A stretch of DNA of 48,271 nucleotides from a bacterium (lineage in GTDB: Bacteria > Patescibacteriota > Saccharimonadia > Saccharimonadales > UBA4665), in assembly GCA_021799595.1 (NCBI GenBank), contig JAJZAF010000006.1:1-48271 (forward strand), read 5' to 3'. This document shows positions 1 to 8,063 of this stretch, one piece after another. Every line of letters begins with the position of its first letter. Position 1 is the first letter of the stretch. The notes under the pieces were generated by a model. That model searched no databases and was not told the origin of the DNA. It was given only the letters and a program-made list of their open reading frames with translations. Position numbers and translations under genes: made by a program.

Positions 1-130
1 TACCGCAATTGCCTGAAAGTCTAGTATACGAGATCGAGTAAAGTCTGATACTGACTGTTTGTAGCGACTGACAAAATCCTGATCGCCAAGCAGATTTTTG
101 CTGCGACTTAGTAATAACTGTTTTTTTCAT
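1..130 (-). CDS. Partial IS4-like transposase N-terminus, frame disrupted at an A7 tract
   Basis: The minus strand has an ATG at 130-128 followed by seven A's. The frame set by this ATG reads as unconvincing peptide. The next frame reads protein-like to the window edge, with the segments LLGDQDFVSRYKQSV and SDFTRSRILDFQAI. The pattern F..R......DFTR.R.L.F resembles the N-terminus of IS4-family transposases as I remember it; this is inference. That good frame has a TGA overlapping the ATG and no ATG, GTG or TTG of its own. Either one A must be skipped (slippage or frameshift), or the copy is broken, or the base count is wrong. The rest of the gene lies outside the window. Confidence 0.4.
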   Translation of the reverse strand, partial: MKKTVITKSQQKSAWRSGFCQSLQTVSIRLYSISYTRLSGNCG

Positions 131-136
131 GTAGGA

Positions 137-173
137 GCACTCCTTTTTGCTAATAAGTATATTAGTGGAGTGC
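137..173. repeat. 7-bp inverted repeat flanking a -10 box before the transposase-like gene
   Basis: GCACTCC (137-143) and GGAGTGC (167-173) are perfect inverted copies separated by 23 bp. Between them lies a minus-strand TATACT at 156-161. A second small inverted repeat, AGGAG-CA-CTCCT, sits at 133-144 and contains the minus-strand AAGGAG that could serve as ribosome binding site. These could be an operator or part of an insertion-sequence end. No terminal repeat can be proven because the other end is not in the window. The rest of 131-255 holds nothing recognisable. Confidence 0.35.
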
Positions 174-255
174 CATAAAGTACTAATTCTAAAAGCTTAA
201 GTTAACGGCAGTGCCCAGCCATATTAAACTTAAACTGTTATTAAGTGAGTAAAAA

Positions 256-1413
256 TTACTGAATAAGCTTTGGTGGACGTGGATGACGTTTCTTTGGCTG
301 TACCATATTAGCTCTCGTAACTTCTGTAATAATGGCTTTATGTGAAATACTACTACTTTCGGGATGAGCTGACGATAGAACCTTTTTTGGTGTCTTCGAA
401 CGAAAGCGAAGTAACATAAATACACAACCCAACAGAAGCATAAGTACAAGATAGATAATAATAAAATGATCATCTACTATCATGATTTTATTCCGCAGTA
501 AATGTAGAAATACGGATAGACTTTGACTAAGCGGCTGTTCTGTAACATGTCGAAGAGCGTATTGTTGAGCAGATGATGCAGCCGAGGTAGTAAATTGTCG
601 AGCAGCGAGAACTGCTAAACTACTAAAAAGGAATACTAGAGATATCAAAAGCATGCCGAAGCGTTTTTTTCTGCTACCAAGAACGACAGCCGTCAGACTT
701 GCTAGTATACCTATAGCTAGAATCCATGGCAGTTTCTGAATAAATTGGTATATCTTCGGTGCTGAAGAGAGGCGCAGATAATATGGTTGTCCGCCGACAT
801 TAATACCGCTTGTACTGATGTCGGTTGGAGTAATAACAGGATTTTGCAGATAGCCTTTGGTCGATAAGAGTTGTTGGCTGATCAGGCTTGTAGCTGCTTG
901 CGTATTAATACCTATTGGGAGGCAGCCGAGGAGCAAGGGGCTGGTGCTGCTTAATGGGGGGGCTTCGGTAAGGCTGCATTTCGGCAGATCACCTAGATGA
1001 GATTGCGCTGCTTGACTGGCCACTTGAGACACAAATTGTTGCTTCTCCTTTGTAAGATCTATGGTAAAACGGGGTATATTGGTAACTCCTTTTAGCCATG
1101 CGTAGTTACTAGTAAGGAAGCCCGTTACAACTTGTCTCGTGAGAGGCACGGGAAAGGCATTCTGAGCGGCTTTTTGGATTACACTACTGCTTATGCTTGA
1201 TCCGCCTGGGATATCGTTATATATGGACTTTTGGGCCTTTAGAGCGATTGTACTACTTATACTGCCATAGACATTGCTTTGAGCTATCCATTTCTCGACG
1301 GTCTGCGGCCGCATCAGACTTGTTTGCAGGCTAGTCGTGAAAACTATCCCGATAAGACATACCAATAAAATGACAGAGAAGATAAAGACTAGACCCCGGC
1401 GCACCCATAACAT
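256..1413 (-). CDS. Conserved-type membrane protein, function unknown (about 385 aa)
   Basis: I do not recognise a named family. The protein starts with a transmembrane segment (LVFIFSVILLVCLIGIVF). A roughly 200-residue, probably extracytoplasmic region follows, rich in Ser, Thr and Gln and with two cysteines (PKCSL and LGCLP). Three more hydrophobic segments and a basic cytoplasmic tail (QPKKRHPRPPK) complete it. The frame extends upstream to a GTG at 1446. I prefer the ATG at 1413-1411 because a minus-strand TACAAT (1421-1426) ends 7 nt before it and the start then directly precedes the first membrane helix. It is divergent from the HIT gene. Role unknown; possibly an envelope protein. Confidence 0.75.
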   Translation of the reverse strand: MLWVRRGLVFIFSVILLVCLIGIVFTTSLQTSLMRPQTVEKWIAQSNVYGSISSTIALKAQKSIYNDIPGGSSISSSVIQKAAQNAFPVPLTRQVVTGFLTSNYAWLKGVTNIPRFTIDLTKEKQQFVSQVASQAAQSHLGDLPKCSLTEAPPLSSTSPLLLGCLPIGINTQAATSLISQQLLSTKGYLQNPVITPTDISTSGINVGGQPYYLRLSSAPKIYQFIQKLPWILAIGILASLTAVVLGSRKKRFGMLLISLVFLFSSLAVLAARQFTTSAASSAQQYALRHVTEQPLSQSLSVFLHLLRNKIMIVDDHFIIIYLVLMLLLGCVFMLLRFRSKTPKKVLSSAHPESSSISHKAIITEVTRANMVQPKKRHPRPPKLIQ

Positions 1414-1420
1414 GTTCCCT

Positions 1421-1460
1421 ATTGTAGACCTCTCACTTCCCTTCACAAAACCGGTATACT
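1421..1460. promoter_or_regulatory. Divergent -10 boxes for the membrane protein and the HIT gene
   Basis: A minus-strand TACAAT (1421-1426) lies 7 nt from the ATG at 1413. A plus-strand TATACT (1455-1460) lies 6 nt before the ATG at 1467. Both spacings predict transcripts that begin at or next to the start codon, and neither gene has a Shine-Dalgarno sequence. -35 elements are weak; a minus-strand TTGTGA lies at 1443-1448. Confidence 0.55.
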
Positions 1461-1466
1461 AAAGCT

Positions 1467-1859
1467 ATGAGTGATAGTATTTTCACGAGAATAATTAGAG
1501 GAGAGATTCCTTCCTATAAGGTATATGAGGATGATAAAACTCTGGCCTTTTTAGATATTCACCCGAAACAGCCTGGACACACATTGGTTATACCGAAAAT
1601 CCAAGTAGAGTTTATATGGGATCTAGAAGATGTTGACTACGACGCTCTCATGAAAACAGTTAAAAAAGTGGGCGAACGAATCAAAGCAGTACTGCAACCA
1701 CCATATGTCGGTATGCTGGTTATGGGTATTGATGTGCCTCATGCGCATGTACATGTATACCCTTTCTCTACTCTTGAAGAATCTCAATCTGTTCCGGATC
1801 AAAGTAAGGAGCCCGATCATAACTCCTTGCAAATTATGGTAAAAAAGCTTAAGTTTTAG
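1467..1859 (+). CDS. HIT family nucleotide-binding hydrolase
   Basis: This 130-residue protein has the length and motifs of the histidine triad family. These enzymes cleave nucleotide phosphoramidates or dinucleoside polyphosphates through a nucleotidyl-histidine intermediate. The N-terminus (FTRIIRGEIPSYKVYEDD) and the HPKQPGHTLVIPK segment are typical. The triad is at about residues 92-97 as PHAHVHVYP, with all three alternating histidines present, so it should be active. The natural substrate cannot be told from sequence. A TATACT 6 nt upstream of the ATG predicts a leaderless message. A small membrane-protein gene follows 20 bp downstream on the same strand. Confidence 0.92.
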   Translation: MSDSIFTRIIRGEIPSYKVYEDDKTLAFLDIHPKQPGHTLVIPKIQVEFIWDLEDVDYDALMKTVKKVGERIKAVLQPPYVGMLVMGIDVPHAHVHVYPFSTLEESQSVPDQSKEPDHNSLQIMVKKLKF

Positions 1860-1879
1860 TTGTATAATAACTTCTTAAA

Positions 1880-2053
1880 ATGATATTTCTATATTCAGTT
1901 TTCTTTGGTGCCGGTGTCGCTGCTTTTACGTATACCAGAATGGGTCGACGAACTGGATACAGTAACACCCAGAGCATAACAGTTATTGTTGGCCTCGTTT
2001 TTATCCTTGCAACTGTCTTTTTTTGGACAATACTGGCTACCTTGCATCTGTAA
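1880..2053 (+). CDS. Small two-helix membrane protein (57 aa)
   Basis: An ATG at 1880 opens a 57-codon frame ending in TAA at 2051-2053. It encodes two hydrophobic helices (MIFLYSVFFGAGVAAFTYT and ITVIVGLVFILATVFFWTI) joined by a short polar loop, RMGRRTGYSNTQS. The hairpin topology, the loop charges and its position just after the HIT gene on the same strand support a real gene. There is no strong ribosome binding site, so translation may be coupled to transcription from the HIT promoter. Function unknown. The longer opposite-strand frame here is Lys/Thr/Pro-rich and looks like a shadow. Confidence 0.6.
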   Translation: MIFLYSVFFGAGVAAFTYTRMGRRTGYSNTQSITVIVGLVFILATVFFWTILATLHL

Positions 2054-2101
2054 ATGGCCACTTCATATTGCTTAGCAAGTTAATTATGATATCATACGGC
2101 C

Positions 2102-2932
2102 ATGGACGAGCGGGGGTTGGGGAAACAACTACAAGCTGCCAGGCTGGCGGCAGGTCTAACACAGCAGCAACTTTGCCACCGCGCTAATCTAAGTTTCTCT
2201 ACTCTTACAAAGATTGAAAGAGGTGCCATTAAGGCCCCCTCAATTTTTACCATACGTGCTATTGCCGGAGCCCTCGGGGTTAGTCTTGACGATTTAGTTG
2301 GCCATCGACTGATGTCCCTAAAAACCAAAGGAGGGGCACGCTTTATCTATTTTGACGTTAATGGTTGTCTTATCTATTTTTGGCAACATGCTTTTGATAA
2401 ATTAGCTGCAGATACGGGGGTTGGTACAGAAGCCATTGAATCAGCCTTTTGGCGATATAACGATGAAGTGTGCCGAGGCGACCTCAGCGTCGATGAGTTC
2501 AATAGAAAACTCGCTAAACAAATTGGTGTTCCAAGCGTCGATTGGCTAGATTACTATTTAGAAAGCGTTGAGCCCATTCACGAGATGCAGCAACTGCTAG
2601 TACAAGCGAGTGAACGTTATCAGGTGGGTCTGCTGACAAACACCATGCCTGGACTAGTAGAGAGTATGTTAGAGAATAAACAGTTGCCAGTGCTGCACTA
2701 TGGTGCAATAGTTGATTCTTCTCAAGTTGGTGCTATCAAACCCGAGAAAAAGATATATGAAATAGCTCAACAAAGAACAGGTTGCCCTAGCGATGAAATT
2801 TTGCTCATTGACGACAATAATGCCAATTTAGTAGCTGCCAGCCACTTCGGTTGGCACGTGCTATGGTTTGACGATTCCCGTCTTAGCGAGTCCATTAAAC
2901 GGGTGGCCGAAGCCCTGGAGCCAACAGCTTAA
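2102..2932 (+). CDS. XRE-type HTH regulator fused to a HAD-superfamily hydrolase domain
   Basis: Residues about 5-66 form a Cro/C1-type helix-turn-helix (LQAARLAAGLTQQQLCHRAN, then STLTKIERG). Residues about 79-270 form a HAD-type Rossmann domain. HAD motif I is F84-D85-V-N87-G-C, so the nucleophile Asp is present but the usual second Asp is Asn. Motif II is Thr179 in LLTNT, motif III Lys214 in GAIKPEKK, and motif IV Asp237-Asp238 in LLIDDNN. It could be a metabolite-sensing DNA-binding protein or a phosphatase with a regulatory head; this is inference. A TATCAT at 2090-2095 lies 6 nt before the ATG. Its stop overlaps the valS stop by 3-4 nt, end to end. Confidence 0.85.
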   Translation: MDERGLGKQLQAARLAAGLTQQQLCHRANLSFSTLTKIERGAIKAPSIFTIRAIAGALGVSLDDLVGHRLMSLKTKGGARFIYFDVNGCLIYFWQHAFDKLAADTGVGTEAIESAFWRYNDEVCRGDLSVDEFNRKLAKQIGVPSVDWLDYYLESVEPIHEMQQLLVQASERYQVGLLTNTMPGLVESMLENKQLPVLHYGAIVDSSQVGAIKPEKKIYEIAQQRTGCPSDEILLIDDNNANLVAASHFGWHVLWFDDSRLSESIKRVAEALEPTA

Positions 2933-5562
2933 CTAAAGCGATTGACCTCCGCTTTAATGCTCTCCAGAGTAATTCTTGCCTCAGAAAGCTGTTTCTTAGT
3001 CTCCTCAATGATATTGTTTGGCGCATGTTCCATATATGCCTTGTTGGCAAGTCGGTTTTCCAGGTTTTGTATAACCTTTTCTTGCTCTGTTTGTTTAACC
3101 TGAAGCTCGCGGACGAAGGTATACCCTTTGGCTTTGGGAATATTTAGCCAAACGTGCTCATGGCCAGTCAGATGAATATACTCGAAGGCCTCTTCGCTGG
3201 GGGTAACACTCTCTAGATGAGCTAGATGAGCTATAACAGATCCGTGAGCGGCTAATAAAGGGTCGTTTTTATGGTGGAGTTTTGCATTGCGTACGTTTAG
3301 AGATTTGGTAATAAGACGAGCTTCGACGACTATTTTTTGTATTTTTTCAAACAGTACGCCCTTATCTTTATCGGCTTTGAGTGGTTTATGTAAAACTTGA
3401 GCAGCCAACAAACTATTTGTGCCAGGTGGGAGTGTTTGCCAAATTGTTTCCGTAACAAATGGGGCAAAAGGATGTGCTAAGACGAGAATAGACTGGAGGA
3501 GATGAGCAAGTAGTGGCCTATTGGGCGATACTTTGCTGGCTTCAATATACCAATCGGCCAGATCATTCCATATAAACCGATAGAGCTTAGCATAGGCTTC
3601 GCTGAACTTGTAATTGTCTAAATCCTTGTTAATTCCCTGTTGCGCTAAAGCTAATTGATAAACTATCCAGTGGTCTGCTGGCGTGGTTGGGATGGGTGTA
3701 GTCGTGGACCAGCGATTGCCCAGAACTGTTTCTATGTAACGTGCGATATTCCAGATTTTATTGCAGAAGTTACGATTAGCTTCCACCTTTCCCCTGCCCC
3801 AGTTTTGATCATTACCAGGACTGACGTTCATGATAAGAGCCATTCTCAAGGCATCGGCACCGTAATGATCAATTATTTCTTGTGGCTCTATGATAGACTC
3901 TGGCCGGCTCTTACTCATCTTTTTTCCATCTTCTGCTCTAATTAATCCATGCAGGTAGACATCTTTAAACGGAATTTGCCCGGTCATATAAGTAGTAGCC
4001 AGAACCATGCGAGCTACCCAGAAGAAGAGAATGTCCCAACCAGTTTCCATAACGTTTGTAGGATGATATGCCTGAAAATCTGGACTACGTTTGAGTAACT
4101 CTGACAAAGAAAGCGTATAATCAGCAGCCAGATCCTGGTCGATAAGTGTACTCCACGTCCAGAGAGCCGAACTGAACCAGGTATCAAGTGTGTCAGGGTC
4201 TTGCTTCCATTCATGCCAGCCTTCGTTTTTATCTGTTGGCGGCTGAACACCGACATAGGTCTCCTCTCGACCATCGGTATTGGTTCGATACCAAACGGGT
4301 ATACGGTGTCCCCACCAGATTTGTCGGCTAATGCACCAGTCGCGCAAGTTATCTATCCAATTAAAGTAAACTTTCTCGAAGCGTTTCGGAATAAGATTGA
4401 TATCCTCGTCACGAATAACATGCTGCAGAACGGTTTTTAATGATTGGTTTTCACCTTTCCACATGACGACAGGCTTATTAACATCAACAAACCACTGCAG
4501 GCGTATCTGTGGTTCAATAACTCCCCTACCCCGTTCGTTAATGGCTACGTGGTGAACGTATTTGTTGTCGACGTTCACCAGTAGTCCTTTCTCAGTTAAT
4601 TTCTTAACAATTTGTGAACGGGCTTTGTCTATACTCATACCGGCAAACTCACCAGCTATAGGTAGAAGGTTCCCGTGAAGGTCGATGATTTGTTCTTTAT
4701 CGAGGTTATGTCGCTCAGCAATGTCGAAATCCACCAGACTGTGCGCAGGCGTAATGGTCATAACACCAGTGCCGAATTTCGGGTCAACTGCCTCATCTTT
4801 AATAATAGTGGCGATTATGGGGCCGTTAATCCATTCCACTTCCAGAGTATCGCCGTGCTTATACTGGGCGTACCGTTTGTCCTGAGGATGCATAACGACG
4901 TATTTATCTCTAAATTTGGTTTCTGGACGTGCGGTACCTATTTCAAATGGTCCGTAACGGAAAGTGTAGAAAGTTCCTTTTTCTTCGACGTACATCACCT
5001 CGTCGTCGGAAACGTTAGTTTCAAGCTGTGGATCCCAGTTTACGATGCGATTACCTCGGTAAATGAGCCCGTCATTGTACATCTTAACGAAGGTTTCATT
5101 GACGCAGCGATTAAGTGCATCATCCAGCGTATAACGTAGCCTGGTCCAATCGGCGCTGGCTCCCATTATTCTCATCTGTTTTAGCATTGTATCCCGGCTG
5201 TTGCCAACAAATGTGCGGGTCCGGCGGAGAAATTCCTCTCTTCCGATGGCGTGCTTATTAGTTCCTTCTTCCATGAGCTGCCTTTCAATGATGGCATTAA
5301 CAGGGAGGGCGGCGTGATCAGTTCCAGGTAGCCACAGTGCGTCTTTCCCCTGCTGCCGAGCATGTCGTATCAGGATGTCCTGTAAAGTAATAAAAAGAGC
5401 ATGGCCAAGAGAAAGTGTGCCGGTTTCATTCGGAGGTGGCATACTGATGGCATAATGCTTTTTTTGACTGCTGGGGTCAGCTGTGAAAACGCCGCTTTTT
5501 TCCCACAGAGCGTAGATATCTGCTTCATAGAGCTTGGCCTCGTACTGCTTCGGTAACTTCAT
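2929..5562 (-). CDS. valS: Valyl-tRNA synthetase
   Basis: Class I aminoacyl-tRNA synthetase charging tRNA-Val. Seen in order: PPPNETGTLSLGHAL (signature region, residues 42-56), the CP1 editing domain (GTARPETKF), the catalytic core (WFVDVNKP, WCISRQIWWGHRIPVWY, DTWFSSALW), KMSKS near residue 545 (GKKMSKSRPE), the anticodon-binding domain, and a C-terminal coiled-coil arm (LQVKQTEQEKVIQNLENRLA) typical of ValRS. The first His of the HIGH motif is Ser (S51-L-G-H54). The frame extends 12 codons further up, but the ATG at 5562-5560 is preferred because a minus-strand TATATT ends 7 nt before it and MKLPKQYEAK is the family-like N-terminus. Length is then 877 aa. Confidence 0.96.
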   Translation of the reverse strand: MKLPKQYEAKLYEADIYALWEKSGVFTADPSSQKKHYAISMPPPNETGTLSLGHALFITLQDILIRHARQQGKDALWLPGTDHAALPVNAIIERQLMEEGTNKHAIGREEFLRRTRTFVGNSRDTMLKQMRIMGASADWTRLRYTLDDALNRCVNETFVKMYNDGLIYRGNRIVNWDPQLETNVSDDEVMYVEEKGTFYTFRYGPFEIGTARPETKFRDKYVVMHPQDKRYAQYKHGDTLEVEWINGPIIATIIKDEAVDPKFGTGVMTITPAHSLVDFDIAERHNLDKEQIIDLHGNLLPIAGEFAGMSIDKARSQIVKKLTEKGLLVNVDNKYVHHVAINERGRGVIEPQIRLQWFVDVNKPVVMWKGENQSLKTVLQHVIRDEDINLIPKRFEKVYFNWIDNLRDWCISRQIWWGHRIPVWYRTNTDGREETYVGVQPPTDKNEGWHEWKQDPDTLDTWFSSALWTWSTLIDQDLAADYTLSLSELLKRSPDFQAYHPTNVMETGWDILFFWVARMVLATTYMTGQIPFKDVYLHGLIRAEDGKKMSKSRPESIIEPQEIIDHYGADALRMALIMNVSPGNDQNWGRGKVEANRNFCNKIWNIARYIETVLGNRWSTTTPIPTTPADHWIVYQLALAQQGINKDLDNYKFSEAYAKLYRFIWNDLADWYIEASKVSPNRPLLAHLLQSILVLAHPFAPFVTETIWQTLPPGTNSLLAAQVLHKPLKADKDKGVLFEKIQKIVVEARLITKSLNVRNAKLHHKNDPLLAAHGSVIAHLAHLESVTPSEEAFEYIHLTGHEHVWLNIPKAKGYTFVRELQVKQTEQEKVIQNLENRLANKAYMEHAPNNIIEETKKQLSEARITLESIKAEVNRFS

Positions 5563-5569
5563 GGTACGT

Positions 5570-5598
5570 AATATACTATCACCTCTTAAACTCTCCAA
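5570..5598 (-). promoter_or_regulatory. valS promoter, predicted leaderless
   Basis: On the minus strand TTGGAG (5593-5598), a 17-bp spacer and TATATT (5570-5575) form a sigma70-type promoter. The -10 box ends 7 nt from the ATG at 5562, so the transcript should start at or beside the start codon. Confidence 0.55.
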
Positions 5599-5618
5599 GA
5601 GCCACCCCTAAGGCTACT

Positions 5619-6677
5619 TCACATTGATAGGTTTGGAACGACACCTAACAAATACGGATCAGCCGGAGCTTGGTTAGTCTGAGCAGTAAAATAGCCCAGG
5701 CTCGCTACCATAACAGCATTATCCGTGCAGAGCAAGGGGTCAGGGTAAATAAGCGGGGAAGGTAATATGCTCTGCAGCTGTTGTCGAAGTTCTCTGTTTG
5801 CAGCTACTCCACCAGCGAGCACAATACTATTGGGGCAGTACATCTCATACGCCTTTTTGACTTTGGAGACGACTATCTCAACTGCTGTTCTCTGAAAGCT
5901 GGCAGCAATATTGCTCTTCTGAGCTACGGAGAGCCGCTCTGGCAGCTTAATGGAAGGGAAAGTATAGTTTTCCCCGACTTCGGCCTGGGCTTGCCTTAAA
6001 ACAGCCGTTTTAAGGCCTGAAAAGCTGAAGTCAAATTGTCCCACTCGTGGTTTTGGCAGGGAGAAGGCAGCGGCATCCCCCTTTATTGCTGCTTGGGCAA
6101 TAGCAGGACCCCCGGGGTAGGGCAAACCGAGCATTTTAGCTACTTTATCAAAGGCTTCGCCGAGAGCATCATCGAGGGTTTGTCCAAGAAGCTGGTAATC
6201 ATTGTGGTCATAAAAAAGAACAAGCTGGGTGTGACCACCAGACACAATCGCGGCAAGCAAGGGCCAGGCTGGTTTCTTATCTGGCAGCGATAATCCTGGT
6301 AGGGAAGAATCGGTGATAAAATTGGCATAGACATGAGCGGTGACATGATTAACTGCGTACAGTGGTTTCGTATGTGCTATGGCCAGGGTGCGGGCAGTAA
6401 GCACGCCTATGAGGAGGCTGCCCTCCAAACCAGGGCCGTAGGTAACAGCGATAGCGTCTATTTGCTCCCAAGTGCAGTTGGCTGTATCCAGCGCTTCATG
6501 AATAACTGGCAAGATAACTTCTATGTGGTTACGGGCGGCAATTTCTGGTACAACACCACCGTATCTTGCGTGCAGTGATAGGCTGGAAGCTACCACATTG
6601 CTATGCAGGTAATAGCCGTCTTCTACGATAGCCGCAGCTGTCTCGTCACAGCTAGTTTCTATGCCTAGTATGATCAT
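5619..6677 (-). CDS. tsaD: tRNA N6-threonylcarbamoyltransferase TsaD
   Basis: Catalytic subunit that transfers threonylcarbamoyl to A37 of ANN-decoding tRNAs, working with TsaB and TsaE and using the TsaC product. Visible: N-terminal ASKHA motif GIETSCDETAAAI, HARYGGVVPEIAARNH, metal ligands in VNHVTAHVYANF, SGGHTQLVL, the FSFSGLKTA segment and the C-terminal GGVAANRELR. The frame runs upstream to 6740. The ATG at 6677-6675 gives the usual start (MIILGIETSCDE), and a minus-strand TATGCT (6685-6690) ends 7 nt before it. Length 352 aa, normal for the family. It lies in the same orientation as valS and diverges from the MurE-type gene. Confidence 0.96.
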   Translation of the reverse strand: MIILGIETSCDETAAAIVEDGYYLHSNVVASSLSLHARYGGVVPEIAARNHIEVILPVIHEALDTANCTWEQIDAIAVTYGPGLEGSLLIGVLTARTLAIAHTKPLYAVNHVTAHVYANFITDSSLPGLSLPDKKPAWPLLAAIVSGGHTQLVLFYDHNDYQLLGQTLDDALGEAFDKVAKMLGLPYPGGPAIAQAAIKGDAAAFSLPKPRVGQFDFSFSGLKTAVLRQAQAEVGENYTFPSIKLPERLSVAQKSNIAASFQRTAVEIVVSKVKKAYEMYCPNSIVLAGGVAANRELRQQLQSILPSPLIYPDPLLCTDNAVMVASLGYFTAQTNQAPADPYLLGVVPNLSM

Positions 6678-6684
6678 GGTCCTT

Positions 6685-6753
6685 AGCATACCACCTTGCC
6701 AAACGACACATGAGCGAAGAGAGCTAGAGCAAATACACAATGCGTTTTATACT
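6685..6753. promoter_or_regulatory. Divergent -10 boxes for tsaD and the MurE-type gene
   Basis: A minus-strand TATGCT at 6685-6690 lies 7 nt before the tsaD ATG. A plus-strand TATACT at 6748-6753 lies 8 nt before the ATG at 6762. Neither gene has a Shine-Dalgarno sequence at a normal distance. -35 elements are not convincing. Confidence 0.5.
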
Positions 6754-6761
6754 GAAAGCCA

Positions 6762-8063
6762 ATGGCTTTTCGTAAACTTATAAAAGCATTTATACCTAAT
6801 AGGCTGTTCTCGGTCATTGAGCCATACGGCCACTTGGGGGAGGCTGTTTTTCTGCAGAGCATCAATAGTTTTCCGGCTCGTGGGCTCAAAGTTATTGGAG
6901 TTACTGGTACCAACGGTAAAACGACCACCAGCTTTTTTATTCATAGCATGCTTGAGAAAGCCGGTTATCAGGTTGGTCTGATGAGCACTATAGGATACGG
7001 CGTAGGAACGAATATTACACCCCAGGTTCACCACATGACCAACGTAAGTGTACCTGAAATGATAGGAAGGCTTAAAGAAATGAAACAGCAGGAAATGGAA
7101 TGGCTAGTGCTGGAAACCACCTCACATGCCCTGGCACAATATAGAGTATGGGGTATTCCGTATTCCATAGCAGTAATGACGAATGTGACTCATGAACATT
7201 TGGATTATCACCGGACATTTAAGCGTTACGTCAACGCCAAGCGGAAGTTATTTCAAATGGCTGACCGTAATAGAGGAGGTCTGAGGACTGGCATCATTAA
7301 TGCTGATGATGCCAGTGCTAAATTATTTGCCAGTGATATCTCTCATCCGTTAATGTACGGCGTGAAGGAAGGTGAGCTTCGAGCAACTCAAGTTGAATTA
7401 TCACCGAGCGGTGTTCGCTATAAAGCTCAGTACAAAGGAGAGACCTACGATATAAGCTGTCACATACCGGGAGAATTTAATGTCTATAATTCACTGGCAG
7501 CAGTGGGTGTTGGTATCAGTCTCGGGCTGAGCAAAGAACAGATAGAGCGAGGCATTCAAGCACTTAACCACGTGGAAGGGAGAATGACGCACATTGACGA
7601 AGGCCAAAAATTCGATGTTATCGTTGACTTTGCGCATACCCCGGACAGCTTCGAAAAGCTACTAAAAAATTTTCGACCAATAGTACGAGGAAGGCTTGTT
7701 GCTCTATTTGGAACTCCGGGGCGTCGTGACCAATCAAAGGGAGCAATCCAAGGAGAAATAGCAGGTCGATACTGTGATGAAGTGATAGTTACCGAAGAGG
7801 ACGACAGAGATGTCGATGGTCAGACTCTCATGGATTCAGTGGCAAAAGGAGCCGAGAAGGCTGGTAAAACAAGAGAGAAAGATCTGTTTTTGGTCCATGA
7901 CCGGACCAAGGCTATAGAATTTGCTCTTAGTAGGGCCCAGGCGGGGGATACGGTGCTGCTGCTGGGGAAGGGTCATGAGAAGACAATCGAGCGAGCAGAT
8001 GGTGAACATCCTTGGAACGAGATTGAATTAACCCACAAAATATTAAAGAGATTCAGGACTTGA
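6762..8063 (+). CDS. MurE-type Mur ligase (UDP-MurNAc-peptide synthetase family)
   Basis: ATP-dependent amide ligase of the Mur ligase family; family members add an amino acid to the UDP-MurNAc peptide in cytoplasmic peptidoglycan synthesis. The P-loop is GVTGTNGKTTT (residues 46-56), followed by the central-domain TSHALAQYRVWG and TNVTHEHLDYH, and by the C-terminal domain with VDFAHTPDSFEKLL and LFGTPGRRDQSKG. It is 433 aa, shorter than typical MurE, because only about 45 residues precede the P-loop; most of the UDP-binding N-terminal domain is missing. The position of the DNPR specificity motif reads EDDRDVDG, so a meso-diaminopimelate specificity is not supported. The added amino acid is unknown. 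Confidence 0.85.
   Translation: MAFRKLIKAFIPNRLFSVIEPYGHLGEAVFLQSINSFPARGLKVIGVTGTNGKTTTSFFIHSMLEKAGYQVGLMSTIGYGVGTNITPQVHHMTNVSVPEMIGRLKEMKQQEMEWLVLETTSHALAQYRVWGIPYSIAVMTNVTHEHLDYHRTFKRYVNAKRKLFQMADRNRGGLRTGIINADDASAKLFASDISHPLMYGVKEGELRATQVELSPSGVRYKAQYKGETYDISCHIPGEFNVYNSLAAVGVGISLGLSKEQIERGIQALNHVEGRMTHIDEGQKFDVIVDFAHTPDSFEKLLKNFRPIVRGRLVALFGTPGRRDQSKGAIQGEIAGRYCDEVIVTEEDDRDVDGQTLMDSVAKGAEKAGKTREKDLFLVHDRTKAIEFALSRAQAGDTVLLLGKGHEKTIERADGEHPWNEIELTHKILKRFRT

Noticed and set aside
137-173. A second CIRCE operator
   Set aside because: The arms resemble CIRCE, but the spacer is 23 bp instead of 9 and no heat-shock gene follows.
1849-2061. 70-codon minus-strand frame after the HIT gene
   Set aside because: The plus strand over the same bases encodes a clear two-helix membrane protein in the direction of the HIT gene, which explains the region better.
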